Positions 29,701 through 38,455 are shown, counted from the stretch's first letter. The stretch: 64,000 nucleotides of DNA from Cyanophora paradoxa (GCA_004431415.1 QPMI01000425.1:55262-119261), one strand, 5' to 3'. Translations and numbers: made by a program. Notes: a model not told the origin generated them from the sequence alone.

Positions 29701-32700
29701 TCCCAAATGCTTTGATTCCATCAATTAAAGTGGCTTTTGGAAACAGTTCGTATTTTACATCAAATGCAGAAATCAATAACCAATTCACTATAACAACTCC
29801 TTCCGTAGACAGTATGGCTGCATTTTCCTATCCGCATGTAACAATAGATTGGTCATTAGGATTCACATACTTTGCGATAGGTAAATACAACCAGTCACCA
29901 AGTGTTGTTGATCATCTACGGATAATGAGGACAGAATCACCAAACAGAACTGTTTATTATGGTATCAAGTCAAATACAACACTTGGAATGACAAGTTTTG
30001 TAATATCGGGAGCGCTACAAGCGACCCCTTCTATCACTGTTCCTTCTATGCTAAATAAATGGTATTACACAGACCAAACAATCACCTCCGATTCTTATAC
30101 AGTAGGTTTGAATGGTGTAGATATCCAAACTGTCACAGGGACTAATTATTTGCCTAATTCCAGAGTAAACTTTTTTGGACTTGGACTGACTGTTGGAGGT
30201 AGTATTGCCGAAATTATAGTATTCAACAGAGCATTGACAAATGATGAAAAACGTGATGTGAGGTATTATATTCAACAAATGTATGGGTTTCCAATTACTC
30301 AACCTCTGACATTTTACAGGGGGTTAAAGATCACATCACCTGAGACAGTGATTGATAATCTTACTGTTACAAGTAATGCTAATCTTCCTCATCATCCAAC
30401 ATCAAATGTGGTTCAAGGTTGGATACAAAACCACACACACACGAAAGCGCAAATTACAGATTTCGCCCATACTCACACCAAAGATCAGATCACAGATTTC
30501 GCCCATACTCACACCAAAGATCAGATCACAGATTTTGCCCATACTCACACCAAAGATCAGATCACAGATTTTGCCCATACTCACACCAAAGATCAGATCA
30601 CAGATTTTGCCCATACTCACACCAAAGATCAGATCACAGATTTTGCCCATACTCACACCAAAGATCAGATCACAGATTTTGCCCATACTCACACCAAAGA
30701 TCAGATCACAGATTTTGCCCATACTCACACCAAAGATCAGATCACAGATTTTGCCCATACTCACACCAAAGATCAGATCACAGACTTTGCCCATACTCAC
30801 ACCAAAGATCAGATCACAGATTTTGCCCATACTCACACCAAAGATCAGATCACAGATTTTGCCCATACTCACACCAAAGATCAGATCACAGATTTTGCCC
30901 ATACTCACACCAAAGATCAGATCACAGATTTTGCCCATACTCACACCAAAGATCAGATCACAGACTTTGCCCATACTCATCTATGGGAGCATATCACAAA
31001 TCCTCCATTAACTTTCCCACCTGATTCACATACTCATGATTATTCCGAAATCACAAACTCTAACCACAGACATCCGTGGAACGAAATCGATTTACAACCT
31101 ACTTTCGCCTCAGCAGGTAATGTTATGAATGATGGGACGAATGGTGTGAGTCTCTACCAAAAGATAGACATTGCCGAAAGGTTACAATTAAATGACTATT
31201 ACGTTAATCGAAAAGGAATTGAAGCAGGCACCACAATGGATGGCGAATTATACATTAAACAACCTTCAAGATCTCAAATGGTTTCAGCAGGTGGGGTGGG
31301 GGTTATAGATACCAAACCAGGTCTGTTTTTGACAAGTTATTATAATGATGATATTCCATTAACAGCAGGTTTACCACCACTTCCATTAGATCCAGTGAGT
31401 TATGATGATAAAGACGCCATTTTACAAGTGAACGTTACAGATGTAAGCGCAACCGATGGATCAAGACCGAAAATAATATTTAGTCGCTCGAAATTCAATT
31501 ATGTCCCACTTGTGGGACAACCATATGATGGTCACGGGAAATGTGAGATGGCGTGGATCAAAACATTAGCAGGTGGCGCCCTTGAAGTCAATCAGAGAAT
31601 GGCGGCGAAAAACTTACACAATGAAACCCTTTCAGGTATTGTTACAGATGATTACCTTGAAAGCAAAAATTATGTAGATGATACAGAACTTGCAGCAATT
31701 CGTGAAGATTATGTGACAAAACCAGAACTTCAAGAATATGTGACTGAACCTGAACTTAATGTAGCATTATCTAATTATCTACCACTCAAAGGTGGAACCA
31801 TCACGAGCAACTTGGTTGTGACAAGCAACCTTACAGTTGGAGGAAAAATACAAATGGGAACCGGAAGCTATTTAGAATCTTATCGTGAAAATAAATATCG
31901 AATCACTTCCAATTTTGATCCAGCTTCTAATATTTCAAATTGTCTTTTTGCATGGAAAGCCTCAGGTGTTCACGGTGAATCCGCGTTCAATTCTAATCTT
32001 TTCAATAGAGTCCCAAATGCTTTGATTCCATCAATAAAAGTGGCTTCGGGAAACACTTCATATTTTACATCAAATACAGAAATCAATAACCAATTCACTA
32101 TAACAACTCCTTCCGTAGACAGTATGGCTGCATTTTCCTATCCGCATGTAACAATAGATTGGTCATTAGGATTCACATACTTTGCGATAGGTAAATACAA
32201 CCAGTCACCAAGTGTTGTTGATCATCTACGGATAATGAGGACAGAATCACCAAACAGAACTGTTTATTATGGTATCAAGTCAAATACAACACTTGGAATG
32301 ACAAGTTTTGTAATATCGGGAGCGCTACAAGCGACCCCTTCTATCACTGTTCCTTCTATGCTAAATAAATGGTATTACACAGACCAAACAATCACCTCCG
32401 ATTCTTATACAGTAGGTTTGAATGGTGTAGATATCCAAACTGTCACAGGGACTAATTATTTGCCTAATTCCAGAGTAAACTTTTTTGGACTTGGACTGAC
32501 TGTTGGAGGTAGTATTGCCGAAATTATAGTATTCAACAGAGCATTGACAAATGATGAAAAACGTGATGTGAGGTATTATATTCAACAAATGTATGGTTTT
32601 CCAATTACTCAACCAATCTTAACTCGGGAAACTCTTAATATTGTAGGAAAAGACAGATTAACACTTAGCAATTTGGAGATACCCACACACAATCACACAA

Positions 32701-34115
32701 AAGATCAGATCACAGATTTTGCCCACACACATTCCCGATTAGAGATACCCGATTTTGCACACGTTCACACAAAAGCTGAGATTTCAGATTTTGACCACAC
32801 ACACACATGGAATAGTATCACAGATAAGCCTTTAACATTTACACCTTCACCACATCCACATTTATGGAGTCATATTACGGATAGACCCACCTTATCAGCA
32901 GTTGCAACAAGCGGAAATTACGATGATCTGATAAATAAACCAACATACACTTCACCGACAAATTTTGATGCTACAAGTGGTATTTCCACAGACCGCACAG
33001 GAGATTGGAGAAATTATAGTGGGCAACCATTAACAAATACAGACACTTCGACATTCACATGGCCCGATAACAATTTGGATTGTAGTAGCTGTAAGATGTA
33101 TTGGAATGTTCCAACAGGAATGAAATCATGTTATATCTATTATACGTGTCAGTATGACAGTAGATACTTTGATGTTGTTGGAATTAAACCATCAACCGAT
33201 ACTTATACTCGTTTACGAGTAAATGCCTATGCTCCTGGATATAATTTTGCAGAAGATTTTAAACAGTTTGCTGCAATAAATTGTGAAGGACTTGTTAAAG
33301 TTGGTGTTCAAGGAAGGATAGGAAGAATTTATCTTCCAGGTCCGATTACTGTTGGATGGAGCAAAAACCCCGCTATATCGTCACACAGTGGTTACTTCCA
33401 TTGGGATAATATATACGGAAAGCCAACAGCTTCTACGACTGTCGGTCCTCACTCTCACACAAAATCAGATATCACAGATTTTGCACATTCACACACAAAG
33501 GCAAATATCACAGATTTCGCACACACTCACACTAAATCAGAAATCACGGATTTCCCAATCTTAGACCCATTTGTAGCCAATACGATCACAGGTAACACAA
33601 TTACAGCCAACAATACCATGTATGTGGGATCCGGTCAAATTTACCAACCGAATGCGCCACTTTATTTGGAACAATGGTTCTTCCACAATTCCGCAAATAT
33701 TTACGATAAAACGTTATTATGTCGGGGAAATGCTTACGCAAGGGCATACTATGCAATGGATGAAACAGATAATACAAAGATCGCAAAACTTGTTTCAGAA
33801 CAACGGGTCAATAAAGACCAGTATATACAAACAGGGAGTTTCTCAAAATCTTTAACAATCACAGGTCCAGGTCATTGGGGATTTCCACAGGTTGTCACAT
33901 TCCCAAAAGCATTTGCGGCAGCCCCAGAAGTGGTTCTCAATCTGATACAAGGATATAATGGTGGTTCATATGTATTGGTATATGGTGTCACAAGTTCCAC
34001 AACAACAACATTTACTATTCATGCAACAATTTCGGCAAATTCTGCATTTAATGAAAGCATTGGACTTTTCCACTATCAAATGAGTTATATTGCAACAGGA
34101 AAAATGGTAGCATAG
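23760..34115 (+). CDS. Giant fibre/adhesin, 3,451 residues, modular
   Basis: The largest gene in the window. The N-terminal ~930 residues are beta-rich repeats with SNI/SNV motifs; a Pro/Asn/Asp hinge follows (~936-971). Four modules each open with YLPLTGGTITGNL-like sequence (near 1070, 1425, 1909, 2673), a motif familiar from phage tail fibres, and each continues into a LamG/concanavalin-like domain. Between them lie seven or so L-T-A-S-N-V-V-Q-E-W-I-A-P repeats (~1806-1896) and about fifteen 12-residue HTHTKDQITDFA repeats (~2224-2411), with more HxH copies near 2975-3010 and 3235-3265. The last ~90 residues resemble an H-type lectin domain. It probably forms a long trimeric receptor-binding fibre. 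Element 2 has no counterpart in the window. Confidence 0.83.
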   Translation: MSITNLPFITRETLYLDDGFELSSNITASNVTISSNLVVKDFLLNQSNLEYIDITSNLPFTYGTDNSALVIYHGGSPVAFFGSNFPTVRTFKHEINKARPIPLTAVVEWDPVKYSQSITSNITLTRPHLIDVMGVDLVKEFYSERFTRNERDVAQDLEISGLSIATAANTAGLAVLTGAITITDAIMYLSRDLVPLLDHQFNLGQSNTDAVKKWLNVYAYDGWFDDLHTTNFYSTTSKTSNIILPFNHSVRPSDLPTDERALISYNDFNSNLSRSVSRTETYTVEGYPQQLANGVYVAYVGKPTYTFTWDQLGVTGLESIPTVSLVDHTTYYNPITNNNESNKAFIQNVTSTGFQVSFVINETYNLLIIRNNSLSSEATISFTLTINYISPVFDSKPRVKVYRDLQGSNIVPFSQNFDLGANSLRWNTVYSLSANTCNIVVAGSSATIGELTAPFRKEYLRELYITKSDLPDAISLVLSPTPSISYHNVKDTSNVVQRGSKVFQASEISASTYRYLAGVPANFNFTFETPFVSPPTIEITDTNLYVINNGSTTSINNAPAGYSPFVATNITTTGFTLVGNATVTYALTAYPVGLYFAKFNLSAIPPVSLSPPFTINWKATGTIPRFDPEDRLKIRYPLDVTDLHTTRINGQNFVFNGTNATLIDNRVTNNYFFDSRYINTCNIVIQNTFENRSKTLSVTLPTHSNVSDGFHYYLFNRNYTSYIPYPSETVNMSYPRVTLTSTNADFFGSTDFMTFFAFTSSTDGLLVYYTFRYDAVWTQLDSHPNTDVIEVGDKKYIKTASPWVCTVRLDDRYTPNLNSIGMHSTCNIYVQGAISATKYFEGGNCDAAHRLLSRNGLFESFSGTALPPFIRDTVYDTTCNIWVCRSVSNPPVTKELYKYLSDTYGAITGSSTGNPATAPIVFANAYTAPTSLAGSTEPPPNDPNPNQPNPDPDSKDPPTTNPDPNTPPAMWMHIANGIGYVDAMAGTAFRNLNCNCVGGWMFQICSNVDPTIDPATITFDCNLFAPKTIFSITCNLVNSDVPIIAPIIGASNIYIQKMPVATQDFVSSNYLSLAGGTITGDLTVNDTLEIKNKILIGNNEILRAPLNFLDFDAGGLSQCLLRFNASLDDAWENNVLVFELVNKGNANVIQKLIQSGSVVFKTSGGPNNKPFYDVAETNSFSTFRYSFSSTNAAGYETIDFSGGITIACVIKLRSAEPLEPILQFDGSSSLGSVGQIWSISKGQWGDGFVLNISKLDQSTFRVPLTLDEVDSWTIYDITITSTSVKVGVNAKERQTFSITNGSHLPRNDVKYVYLGSQYSKFDLCEFYCFTRVLTAEELYNLRWYLHQFYGFVEDPTNPIPRDDNKLLIKTQELQVTGMNLATTNGVAALLTEFTTSNVVNGWLNKYTTSNVVEGWIADSEALLDNYLPLTGGTITGNLSVSNQGNTDSKLKIYENTFKLDYLDVSTFNVLSVLNVFVWVRARDNMKDGTIVSGLGNGAGDVWFDNNPETPNFLLGFGNVAGNSTQIKNNGGPNNKPYFNSYPTINFNFSAYNTWGAECELFMSQTSQQHLTVFFVAKFTDTAPPNVENVLSLSYGTTNWSINKWNNGATCYIQVSNGVGAAGLGESTSPSNAKAEITYSEMTTWTLYEVTVSPSTVTFGINGSNRSVANVTNMFPNNLVTESRIGSSTSKQDLAELIVIIKPTTEIVKDNIRSYLLQKYGYPEPLDNPFASDPNKLLLQTNSLRVTGSLIANNLQYTAPAPGGGFIIKDFQTSSSLQDAEITAINAQITQIQESIDSINTNLEPLTTSNIVEEWIAPLTASNVVHEWIAPLTASNVVQEWVAPLTASNVVQEWIAPLTASNVVQEWIAPLTASNVVQEWIAPLTASNVVQEWIAPKADMIAIKDHVSSNYLPLTGGTITSNLSVNGNLAIGSNTLQELNKDYYQITASNDPASSIPNCLFAWKASGVHGESAFNSNLFNRVPNALIPSIKVAFGNSSYFTSNAEINNQFTITTPSVDSMAAFSYPHVTIDWSLGFTYFAIGKYNQSPSVVDHLRIMRTESPNRTVYYGIKSNTTLGMTSFVISGALQATPSITVPSMLNKWYYTDQTITSDSYTVGLNGVDIQTVTGTNYLPNSRVNFFGLGLTVGGSIAEIIVFNRALTNDEKRDVRYYIQQMYGFPITQPLTFYRGLKITSPETVIDNLTVTSNANLPHHPTSNVVQGWIQNHTHTKAQITDFAHTHTKDQITDFAHTHTKDQITDFAHTHTKDQITDFAHTHTKDQITDFAHTHTKDQITDFAHTHTKDQITDFAHTHTKDQITDFAHTHTKDQITDFAHTHTKDQITDFAHTHTKDQITDFAHTHTKDQITDFAHTHTKDQITDFAHTHTKDQITDFAHTHTKDQITDFAHTHLWEHITNPPLTFPPDSHTHDYSEITNSNHRHPWNEIDLQPTFASAGNVMNDGTNGVSLYQKIDIAERLQLNDYYVNRKGIEAGTTMDGELYIKQPSRSQMVSAGGVGVIDTKPGLFLTSYYNDDIPLTAGLPPLPLDPVSYDDKDAILQVNVTDVSATDGSRPKIIFSRSKFNYVPLVGQPYDGHGKCEMAWIKTLAGGALEVNQRMAAKNLHNETLSGIVTDDYLESKNYVDDTELAAIREDYVTKPELQEYVTEPELNVALSNYLPLKGGTITSNLVVTSNLTVGGKIQMGTGSYLESYRENKYRITSNFDPASNISNCLFAWKASGVHGESAFNSNLFNRVPNALIPSIKVASGNTSYFTSNTEINNQFTITTPSVDSMAAFSYPHVTIDWSLGFTYFAIGKYNQSPSVVDHLRIMRTESPNRTVYYGIKSNTTLGMTSFVISGALQATPSITVPSMLNKWYYTDQTITSDSYTVGLNGVDIQTVTGTNYLPNSRVNFFGLGLTVGGSIAEIIVFNRALTNDEKRDVRYYIQQMYGFPITQPILTRETLNIVGKDRLTLSNLEIPTHNHTKDQITDFAHTHSRLEIPDFAHVHTKAEISDFDHTHTWNSITDKPLTFTPSPHPHLWSHITDRPTLSAVATSGNYDDLINKPTYTSPTNFDATSGISTDRTGDWRNYSGQPLTNTDTSTFTWPDNNLDCSSCKMYWNVPTGMKSCYIYYTCQYDSRYFDVVGIKPSTDTYTRLRVNAYAPGYNFAEDFKQFAAINCEGLVKVGVQGRIGRIYLPGPITVGWSKNPAISSHSGYFHWDNIYGKPTASTTVGPHSHTKSDITDFAHSHTKANITDFAHTHTKSEITDFPILDPFVANTITGNTITANNTMYVGSGQIYQPNAPLYLEQWFFHNSANIYDKTLLCRGNAYARAYYAMDETDNTKIAKLVSEQRVNKDQYIQTGSFSKSLTITGPGHWGFPQVVTFPKAFAAAPEVVLNLIQGYNGGSYVLVYGVTSSTTTTFTIHATISANSAFNESIGLFHYQMSYIATGKMVA
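29175..29445 (+). repeat. 39-bp coding repeat in the fibre gene
   Basis: About seven in-frame copies encode TASNVVQEWIAPL. The last copies are nearly identical in DNA sequence while the first are diverged, as expected for recent slippage expansion. Confidence 0.85.
29635..30297 (+). repeat. Duplicated lectin-like domain, copy 1
   Basis: It matches 31945-32607 at an offset of 2310 bp. The first ~140 bp differ at scattered sites; from about 29775 onward the two copies look identical for ~520 bp. Confidence 0.88.
30430..30990 (+). repeat. 36-bp coding repeat array (HTHTKDQITDFA)
   Basis: One variant copy (KAQ) and fourteen KDQ copies in frame, differing only by occasional silent changes such as TTC/TTT and GAC/GAT. 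It is a coding repeat without spacers, not a CRISPR array. Confidence 0.92.
31945..32607 (+). repeat. Duplicated lectin-like domain, copy 2
   Basis: Partner of 29635-30297. Both copies are in frame in the fibre gene. Confidence 0.88.
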
Positions 34116-34158
34116 AATGTCGTTTATTTTTATTTTTCATAGAGCATGCATACGAAAG

Positions 34159-35025
34159 GCATGTATCTTGCATAGTGGGCGGGGCGCGAGTGGTTCCAGT
34201 GCATTAAATGGAACATTTCGATTGAAGTCGCGAGTGTGTGCAGGTGGGCATTATCGGCATGCTTGCTCATGCACAAGCTTGCTTTAAAAAATATAAAATG
34301 AAATTCGGTTTAACTCTTACGAGTTTTGCTATAACACTCTCGGCATTGATAGTAGAGACCATCCTTTGTGCTTTGTTTTTTATTATACTCGCTTGCAGGC
34401 TTCTCAATCTTGCAGTGCGAGCATATCTTCGATTGCACTTCGATTTTCGGACGCGTTTTTAAGACATTGTGATACAGGTCAAGGTGATAGTCGCGGTCGC
34501 ATTCGATGCATCTTGGAGTCAATGCGACATTACCAGTTTTTAATTTACGCAAACTAAAACACGATGCAGGTCTATCTACTTTGCAGATAGTGCATTGCTT
34601 CCTTTTGGGTAGTGGGAGTTGATTGCTCGGCATCTTTATAGCTAAATAGCGGGAAACCTTTAAGTGGGGATCAACGCATTTTATATGTTGATTTGAGCTA
34701 TCGGTGGGGCTCACCTTGATTTTTCAATTTGGGTAACTGTAAACAGTTTGGAAACGATCGGGAACATTTCGTAAAAATAAGGGTCTTACTGTCCTTACTG
34801 AGAAATCGAGAGAGGGTTTTAGGGCTTACTGAAAATGGTAAGGGATTAGAGAGAAGATTATGTGTAGGTTTTTGTGATTGGTTTCAGTAAGGAGAGGTTA
34901 GATGTTTGAAAAATGTAGTGTGGCTCAGTGCGAATTTGTGATTTTGTGACTGAGATTCGTGATGCTGTAAATGTGCTTATTGAAAATGGTCGCGCGCAAT
35001 TGGTGGGGTCTACCTTGGAGCGAGC
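34159..35025. repeat. Element 1 terminal inverted repeat, right
   Basis: Reverse complement of 8876-9742, 867 bp, outer end ...CCTTGGAGCGAGC. It carries the second copy of the zinc-ribbon gene and the CTTACTGA motifs (34780-34990). Confidence 0.92.
34310..34633 (-). CDS. Zinc-ribbon protein in right terminal repeat
   Basis: The 107-residue product is identical to that of 9268-9591 and points inward from the right terminus. It ends 194 bp from the convergent end of the fibre gene. Identity between the two ends implies recent insertion or copy correction. Domain content is as described for the left copy: two Cys4 modules and no nuclease residues. Confidence 0.72.
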   Translation of the reverse strand: MPSNQLPLPKRKQCTICKVDRPASCFSLRKLKTGNVALTPRCIECDRDYHLDLYHNVLKTRPKIEVQSKICSHCKIEKPASEYNKKQSTKDGLYYQCRECYSKTRKS

Positions 35026-35031
35026 CGTACA
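35026..35031. repeat. Target site duplication, right copy (CGTACA)
   Basis: Exact repeat of 8870-8875, directly after the right terminal repeat. Confidence 0.88.
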
Positions 35032-36309
35032 CTCAATGCAACGGATTGAAAACCGTAATAAAGCCCGTTGAGTAACGTGATCGACCAACCATCGGACGTG
35101 CACTAATTCAGCGGCACGTTATCGAATACAGCTGCACATGCTACTTGCATACTGCAGTGACTCGCTCATGTTGCACAGTCTTCCACTACTCTGGGTAATG
35201 CCTGGAGACGGGGGGCTGGTCCAGTTGGAAGCCAGCGCCGGGTTGCTTGCGGGGGGGGCATGGCGGGAGCGACGGAGTACGGGGCACTATGGGGCGGCAA
35301 GGACGATGCGCTGCGGCGGGCCGGTGCATGGGGGCGGAGCGCGCGGGGCGGAGGGCGATGGGCTGCCTCCACATCTCTCGGCTGACGTGCGCAAGATTGT
35401 GCTCACCCCGGTCGCCATCGCCCTTGCATGACCGACTCATCATATCGCTGACGGATGACGTTTGCCACGTTCTCGTCCGCGCTCCTGTAACGACATCGGA
35501 ATCAAGATTTTATAGTATGGCGAAGTGTAGAGACGTGTTGACAAATTAAAGGGAGAGGGGGGCGACGGTACATGAGGAGGGGGGGGAGGGCGGTAGGGGG
35601 GGAGGGGGGTATGGAGCTTACCGCCGAATGGCCTCCTCCGCGAGTACGGCCACCTGCATTGCAAGAGTCAGCCGTCATACTGAAAACGTCATTATCGGTA
35701 GTCCTATGCTTCGGTATGATTGAGTGTAAAAATCGTGTGGACCCTACAGTCGATCAAGTACAGAATCAAATCGAGCCGGCCGGGGACGCCGATGCCGGCG
35801 CCTTTGCAAATCTCCACCAGCCGACCCCGAAACATCTTCATTGGATACAGCAGCAGCTCCGGCCCTGTCAATGGCAGCTCCTGCATGCACTGTAACCTGC
35901 TGCAGCGTTGGCTGAGAGTTCGCGTAAGGGAAAATGGACGGACTCTGGAGATCCATCAGGGAGCGTGACAAATTGGCGAATATACGCGAGGACGGTGGGA
36001 GGCGTCCAGGTCATCACCGTCGCGGAGTCCGGGCCCACGGTACCCGGAGGTTGGGCTCCCATGTTCCCCGTGTTATCGTCGTCGACGCTGTCGCTCGCGG
36101 CATGTACCGGTGCGTTGGCATCTGACGTTGGATTACTAGGTGGTCAGAGACGACGTTCCAATAGAATATAACTTCGCTAGATCTAAAGTTGCTAGCTCAG
36201 GCACTGATAGCGCCTGCACGACCGCACGTCCGTAATAGCGCACCTGCCTCCGGTCGTACTCTCTCGGTTCTCGCCCCTGCTCTCCGAATTAATCGGGTAG
36301 CCCGAATAT
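35032..36309. other. Host DNA without a recognisable gene
   Basis: A mix of GC-rich and G-run sequence (35,560-35,620). Several short frames are open on both strands but none shows a known motif or clear exon pairing. It is the continuation of the host sequence interrupted by element 1 after the H3 gene. Confidence 0.5.
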
Positions 36310-37140
36310 TTAAACTCGATAGGTAATAATTCGCACACCCTCTGATGAGACTTTAGCCTTCTTCGAGTTCCGCGTGTTCGCACTTGGGCCCCCGTCCTTC
36401 TTTGCAGCAGAAGAGCTCTCCTCGATCACACTACCCGCCGATTCGTACGCCTCCTCGTCCTCGTACGCGTCCTCCCCATCCGTCTCGCCCTCTACTCAAG
36501 GCGCCATGCGTCAGCGATTACTCACATCGCATCGCTCGACATACCACTACTGGTTTCAGCGTTGTACTTGGGGCAGGTCTTCATGTGATTGGACAGGGTC
36601 TTCTTGCTGGCATACGTGCGATTGCAATTAGCAGCGGGGCAAGGGAGACGGTCGTCGTCGGCCTTCTTGCTCGTAGCTTCGGAAGCTGCTGGATAAATTC
36701 AATGAGTACCGTTCGCACACCAGCCGGCGCACATGAGAGGCATGTTTGGCACCTGACTTCCGTTTGCATGCATCAATGTGCGTCCCCTTTCCTTTGAACG
36801 TTATGCCACAGTTATCACAAATAAACGGCGCCTGCTTCTTTCGCGCTTTCCCAGACGATCCTGCATCTCAGTCAGATCGGCTGCAGTTATGCATGATGTA
36901 TGGGGAATGCAGTCAGCGATCGTGACCGTACCCCGTGACGCCTCGGTGCCCTTTCCAGCATCAGTCGACTCCGCCCCCTTCGAACCCTCGCGCTGGTTGC
37001 CTGCAATTGAGTCTAAGGGGTCGCTCCCTCGAGGGTGTTCGGGGACCTCTTAAATTCAACGCATCCTGCCGCTCACCAGGCCCTCCGGGTTGACTGTCTA
37101 TATCTCGAGACTTGCCTGCGAGCATGTGAACTGTGACCAT
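36310..37140 (-). CDS. Host C2H2 zinc-finger protein, six exons visible, 5' end uncertain
   Basis: Exons read on the minus strand: 37140-37077, 37000-36932, 36860-36753, 36688-36545 and 36491-36310, joined by GT-AG introns of 53-76 bp (five exons certain in frame; more may lie upstream). The product has a first finger-like unit (ICDNCGITFKGKGTHIDAC), a good C2H2 finger (CPAANCNRTYASKKTLSNHMKTC), and an acidic Asp/Glu/Ser-rich tail ending ...RIITYRV. It is probably a nuclear DNA-binding protein. I place the start at 37140, but a splice acceptor just upstream means the true start may lie in upstream exons near 37.2-38.5 kb. The short introns and GC-rich codon use mark it as host, not element. 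Confidence 0.6.
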
Positions 37141-37152
37141 CTCGAGTGGATA

Positions 37153-37527
37153 TTACGGTGCACCGGTTGCGTACCTTTCGATGTGGCGACGGGTGGTACG
37201 CCCGCCACCTCGCCTGCTTCCTTGCCCTTGCCAGTACCGCGCGATGACGCCATGCCTGCGGGCTCGAAGGACAATTAACTGCCGTATCCTTGCGACAGAC
37301 GCTGCTCCCTTCGTTCGTGCACCTGATGAACGAACCGTAGTCTGGGGGGGGCTTGATGCCCGCTCTTGTTTCACTTCGTCCGGGCGCCGCCACAGATTGG
37401 GCGGCGCAGGGACATTCGATCTCGTTGTTCTCGCCTGGGGGGGGCTTGATGTCCGTTCTTGTTTCACTTCGTCCGGGCGCCGCGACATATTGGGCGGCGC
37501 AGGGACATTAGATCTTGTGGTTCGCAT
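37153..37527 (-). CDS. Possible host exon with a 31-residue tandem repeat
   Basis: An open minus-strand stretch holds two copies (93-bp period) of a unit with RTTRSNVPAPPN..RRPDEVKQER.SSPPQ. The repeat keeps frame and is basic and Pro-rich, which fits a disordered coding segment. It could be an upstream part of the zinc-finger gene or a neighbouring gene; the splicing could not be resolved. Confidence 0.35.
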   Translation of the reverse strand: MRTTRSNVPAPPNMSRRPDEVKQERTSSPPQARTTRSNVPAPPNLWRRPDEVKQERASSPPQTTVRSSGARTKGAASVARIRQLIVLRARRHGVIARYWQGQGSRRGGGRTTRRHIERYATGAP

Positions 37528-37761
37528 TGCATCGGCGGGCTCGACTTTCGGCTGTACAGCGCGACCATCTTTGTACGCATCAGAACTACATATATCGCGC
37601 CAATTTCAAAGTTCCAATGACCGCACCTGTGCTGTGACGCCGCGGGCTCTTCTCTGATAGGCGCATCCCATCTGCGGCTCCAGCATTGCTGCCGCCTATT
37701 ACGCCTGGCACCCCGCCCGAGCCTGCCGCAGAGCCGAACCGAGGTTGTCAGTCGCATCGTT

Positions 37762-38455
37762 CTAGCGGGGCTGCGCGCATGCACCTGCTATGTCGCCTTG
37801 GTCGCTCGAACCTGGTCCTGGGCCAATCGTGACGTCACACCGCGAGCCATCGGAGGTCAGTTCCTTCACTCCGGCTGATCCACTATCGCTGCCGCCGAGT
37901 GTACATGCGCCCCCGTCCAAGCCTGCCGCCAACCCGAAGTTGTCAGTCGCTTCGTTCGAGAGGGGTTCCGGGCAGGCACCTGCGATGTCGCCTTCAGCCG
38001 GCGCGCTCGCAGTCTGACTGTCGCCTTCCGCGGGGTTATTTGCCGTCGCCGCCGCGCGCGCCGTCCCGCCCGTGTCCTTTGCACCTTCTGCCGAGTCCAG
38101 ATCGATCACGGCTCGATTACAGTCAGCGTCAGGGCGCGGCGCTCGCTTAGTCTACGGTATCACCTGGAGCTCCGTCGCCTTCGGCATCGCCTGAAAGCGC
38201 CGGCGCCTCGCTCGTCGTCTTTCTCGACTCCATTGTCTCGTCGGCCGAGTCCAGATCAATCACTGCTCCAGTCCGGTCAACGCCAGCACGCTGCGCTTCC
38301 GTGGCACTCTCACCTGATTGAGCCGCTAGCGCTCCTGCCGTACTGTTCCCTTCCATGTCCCTTTCGGCCGCGCCACCGCCCTCGTCGTCTTGTGCGACCC
38401 TCTTGGTACGATCGTCGCCGGCGTGCGGCGAACCACACTCTTGCTCCATGTGCAC
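37762..38455 (-). CDS. Possible host exons with repeated VIDLDSA motif
   Basis: Two open stretches (38455-38147 and 38109-37762) can be joined by a GT-AG intron near 38,100-38,170. Both contain VIDLDSA[DE] in a low-complexity Ala/Glu/Gly/Thr setting. VIDLD resembles SUMO-interacting motifs, which is an inference. It may be the 5' part of the zinc-finger gene downstream on the same strand. Confidence 0.35.

Larger units (their letters stand above)
8876..35025. mobile_element. Element 1: complete Polinton-like virus/transposon, 26,150 bp
   Basis: It is bounded by 867-bp inverted repeats and a perfect CGTACA duplication. Genes inside: AdoMet decarboxylase, DUF5710 protein, integrase, polymerase-helicase fusion, AT-hook protein, Cys-rich protein, coiled-coil protein, packaging ATPase, major capsid protein, two minor capsid proteins, a giant fibre, and a zinc-ribbon gene in each terminal repeat. 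Capsid plus ATPase plus family B polymerase plus integrase is the defining set of Polintons. I see no adenovirus-type maturation protease. All long frames are open and the two terminal repeats are nearly identical, which suggests a recent insertion or ongoing homogenisation. The integrase active site has a substitution (see that gene). Confidence 0.93.

Noticed and set aside
30430-30990. CRISPR array
   Set aside because: Repeats are contiguous without unique spacers and lie in frame inside a coding gene.
30402-31024. Long antisense and +1/+2 frames across the HTHTKDQ array
   Set aside because: A 36-bp repeat with no stops opens several frames; only the frame continuous with the fibre protein is supported.
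8876-35025. Adenovirus-type maturation protease expected in Polintons
   Set aside because: No protein in the element shows the His/Asp/Cys pattern; I could not find one, and the unassigned proteins are too short or too disordered.
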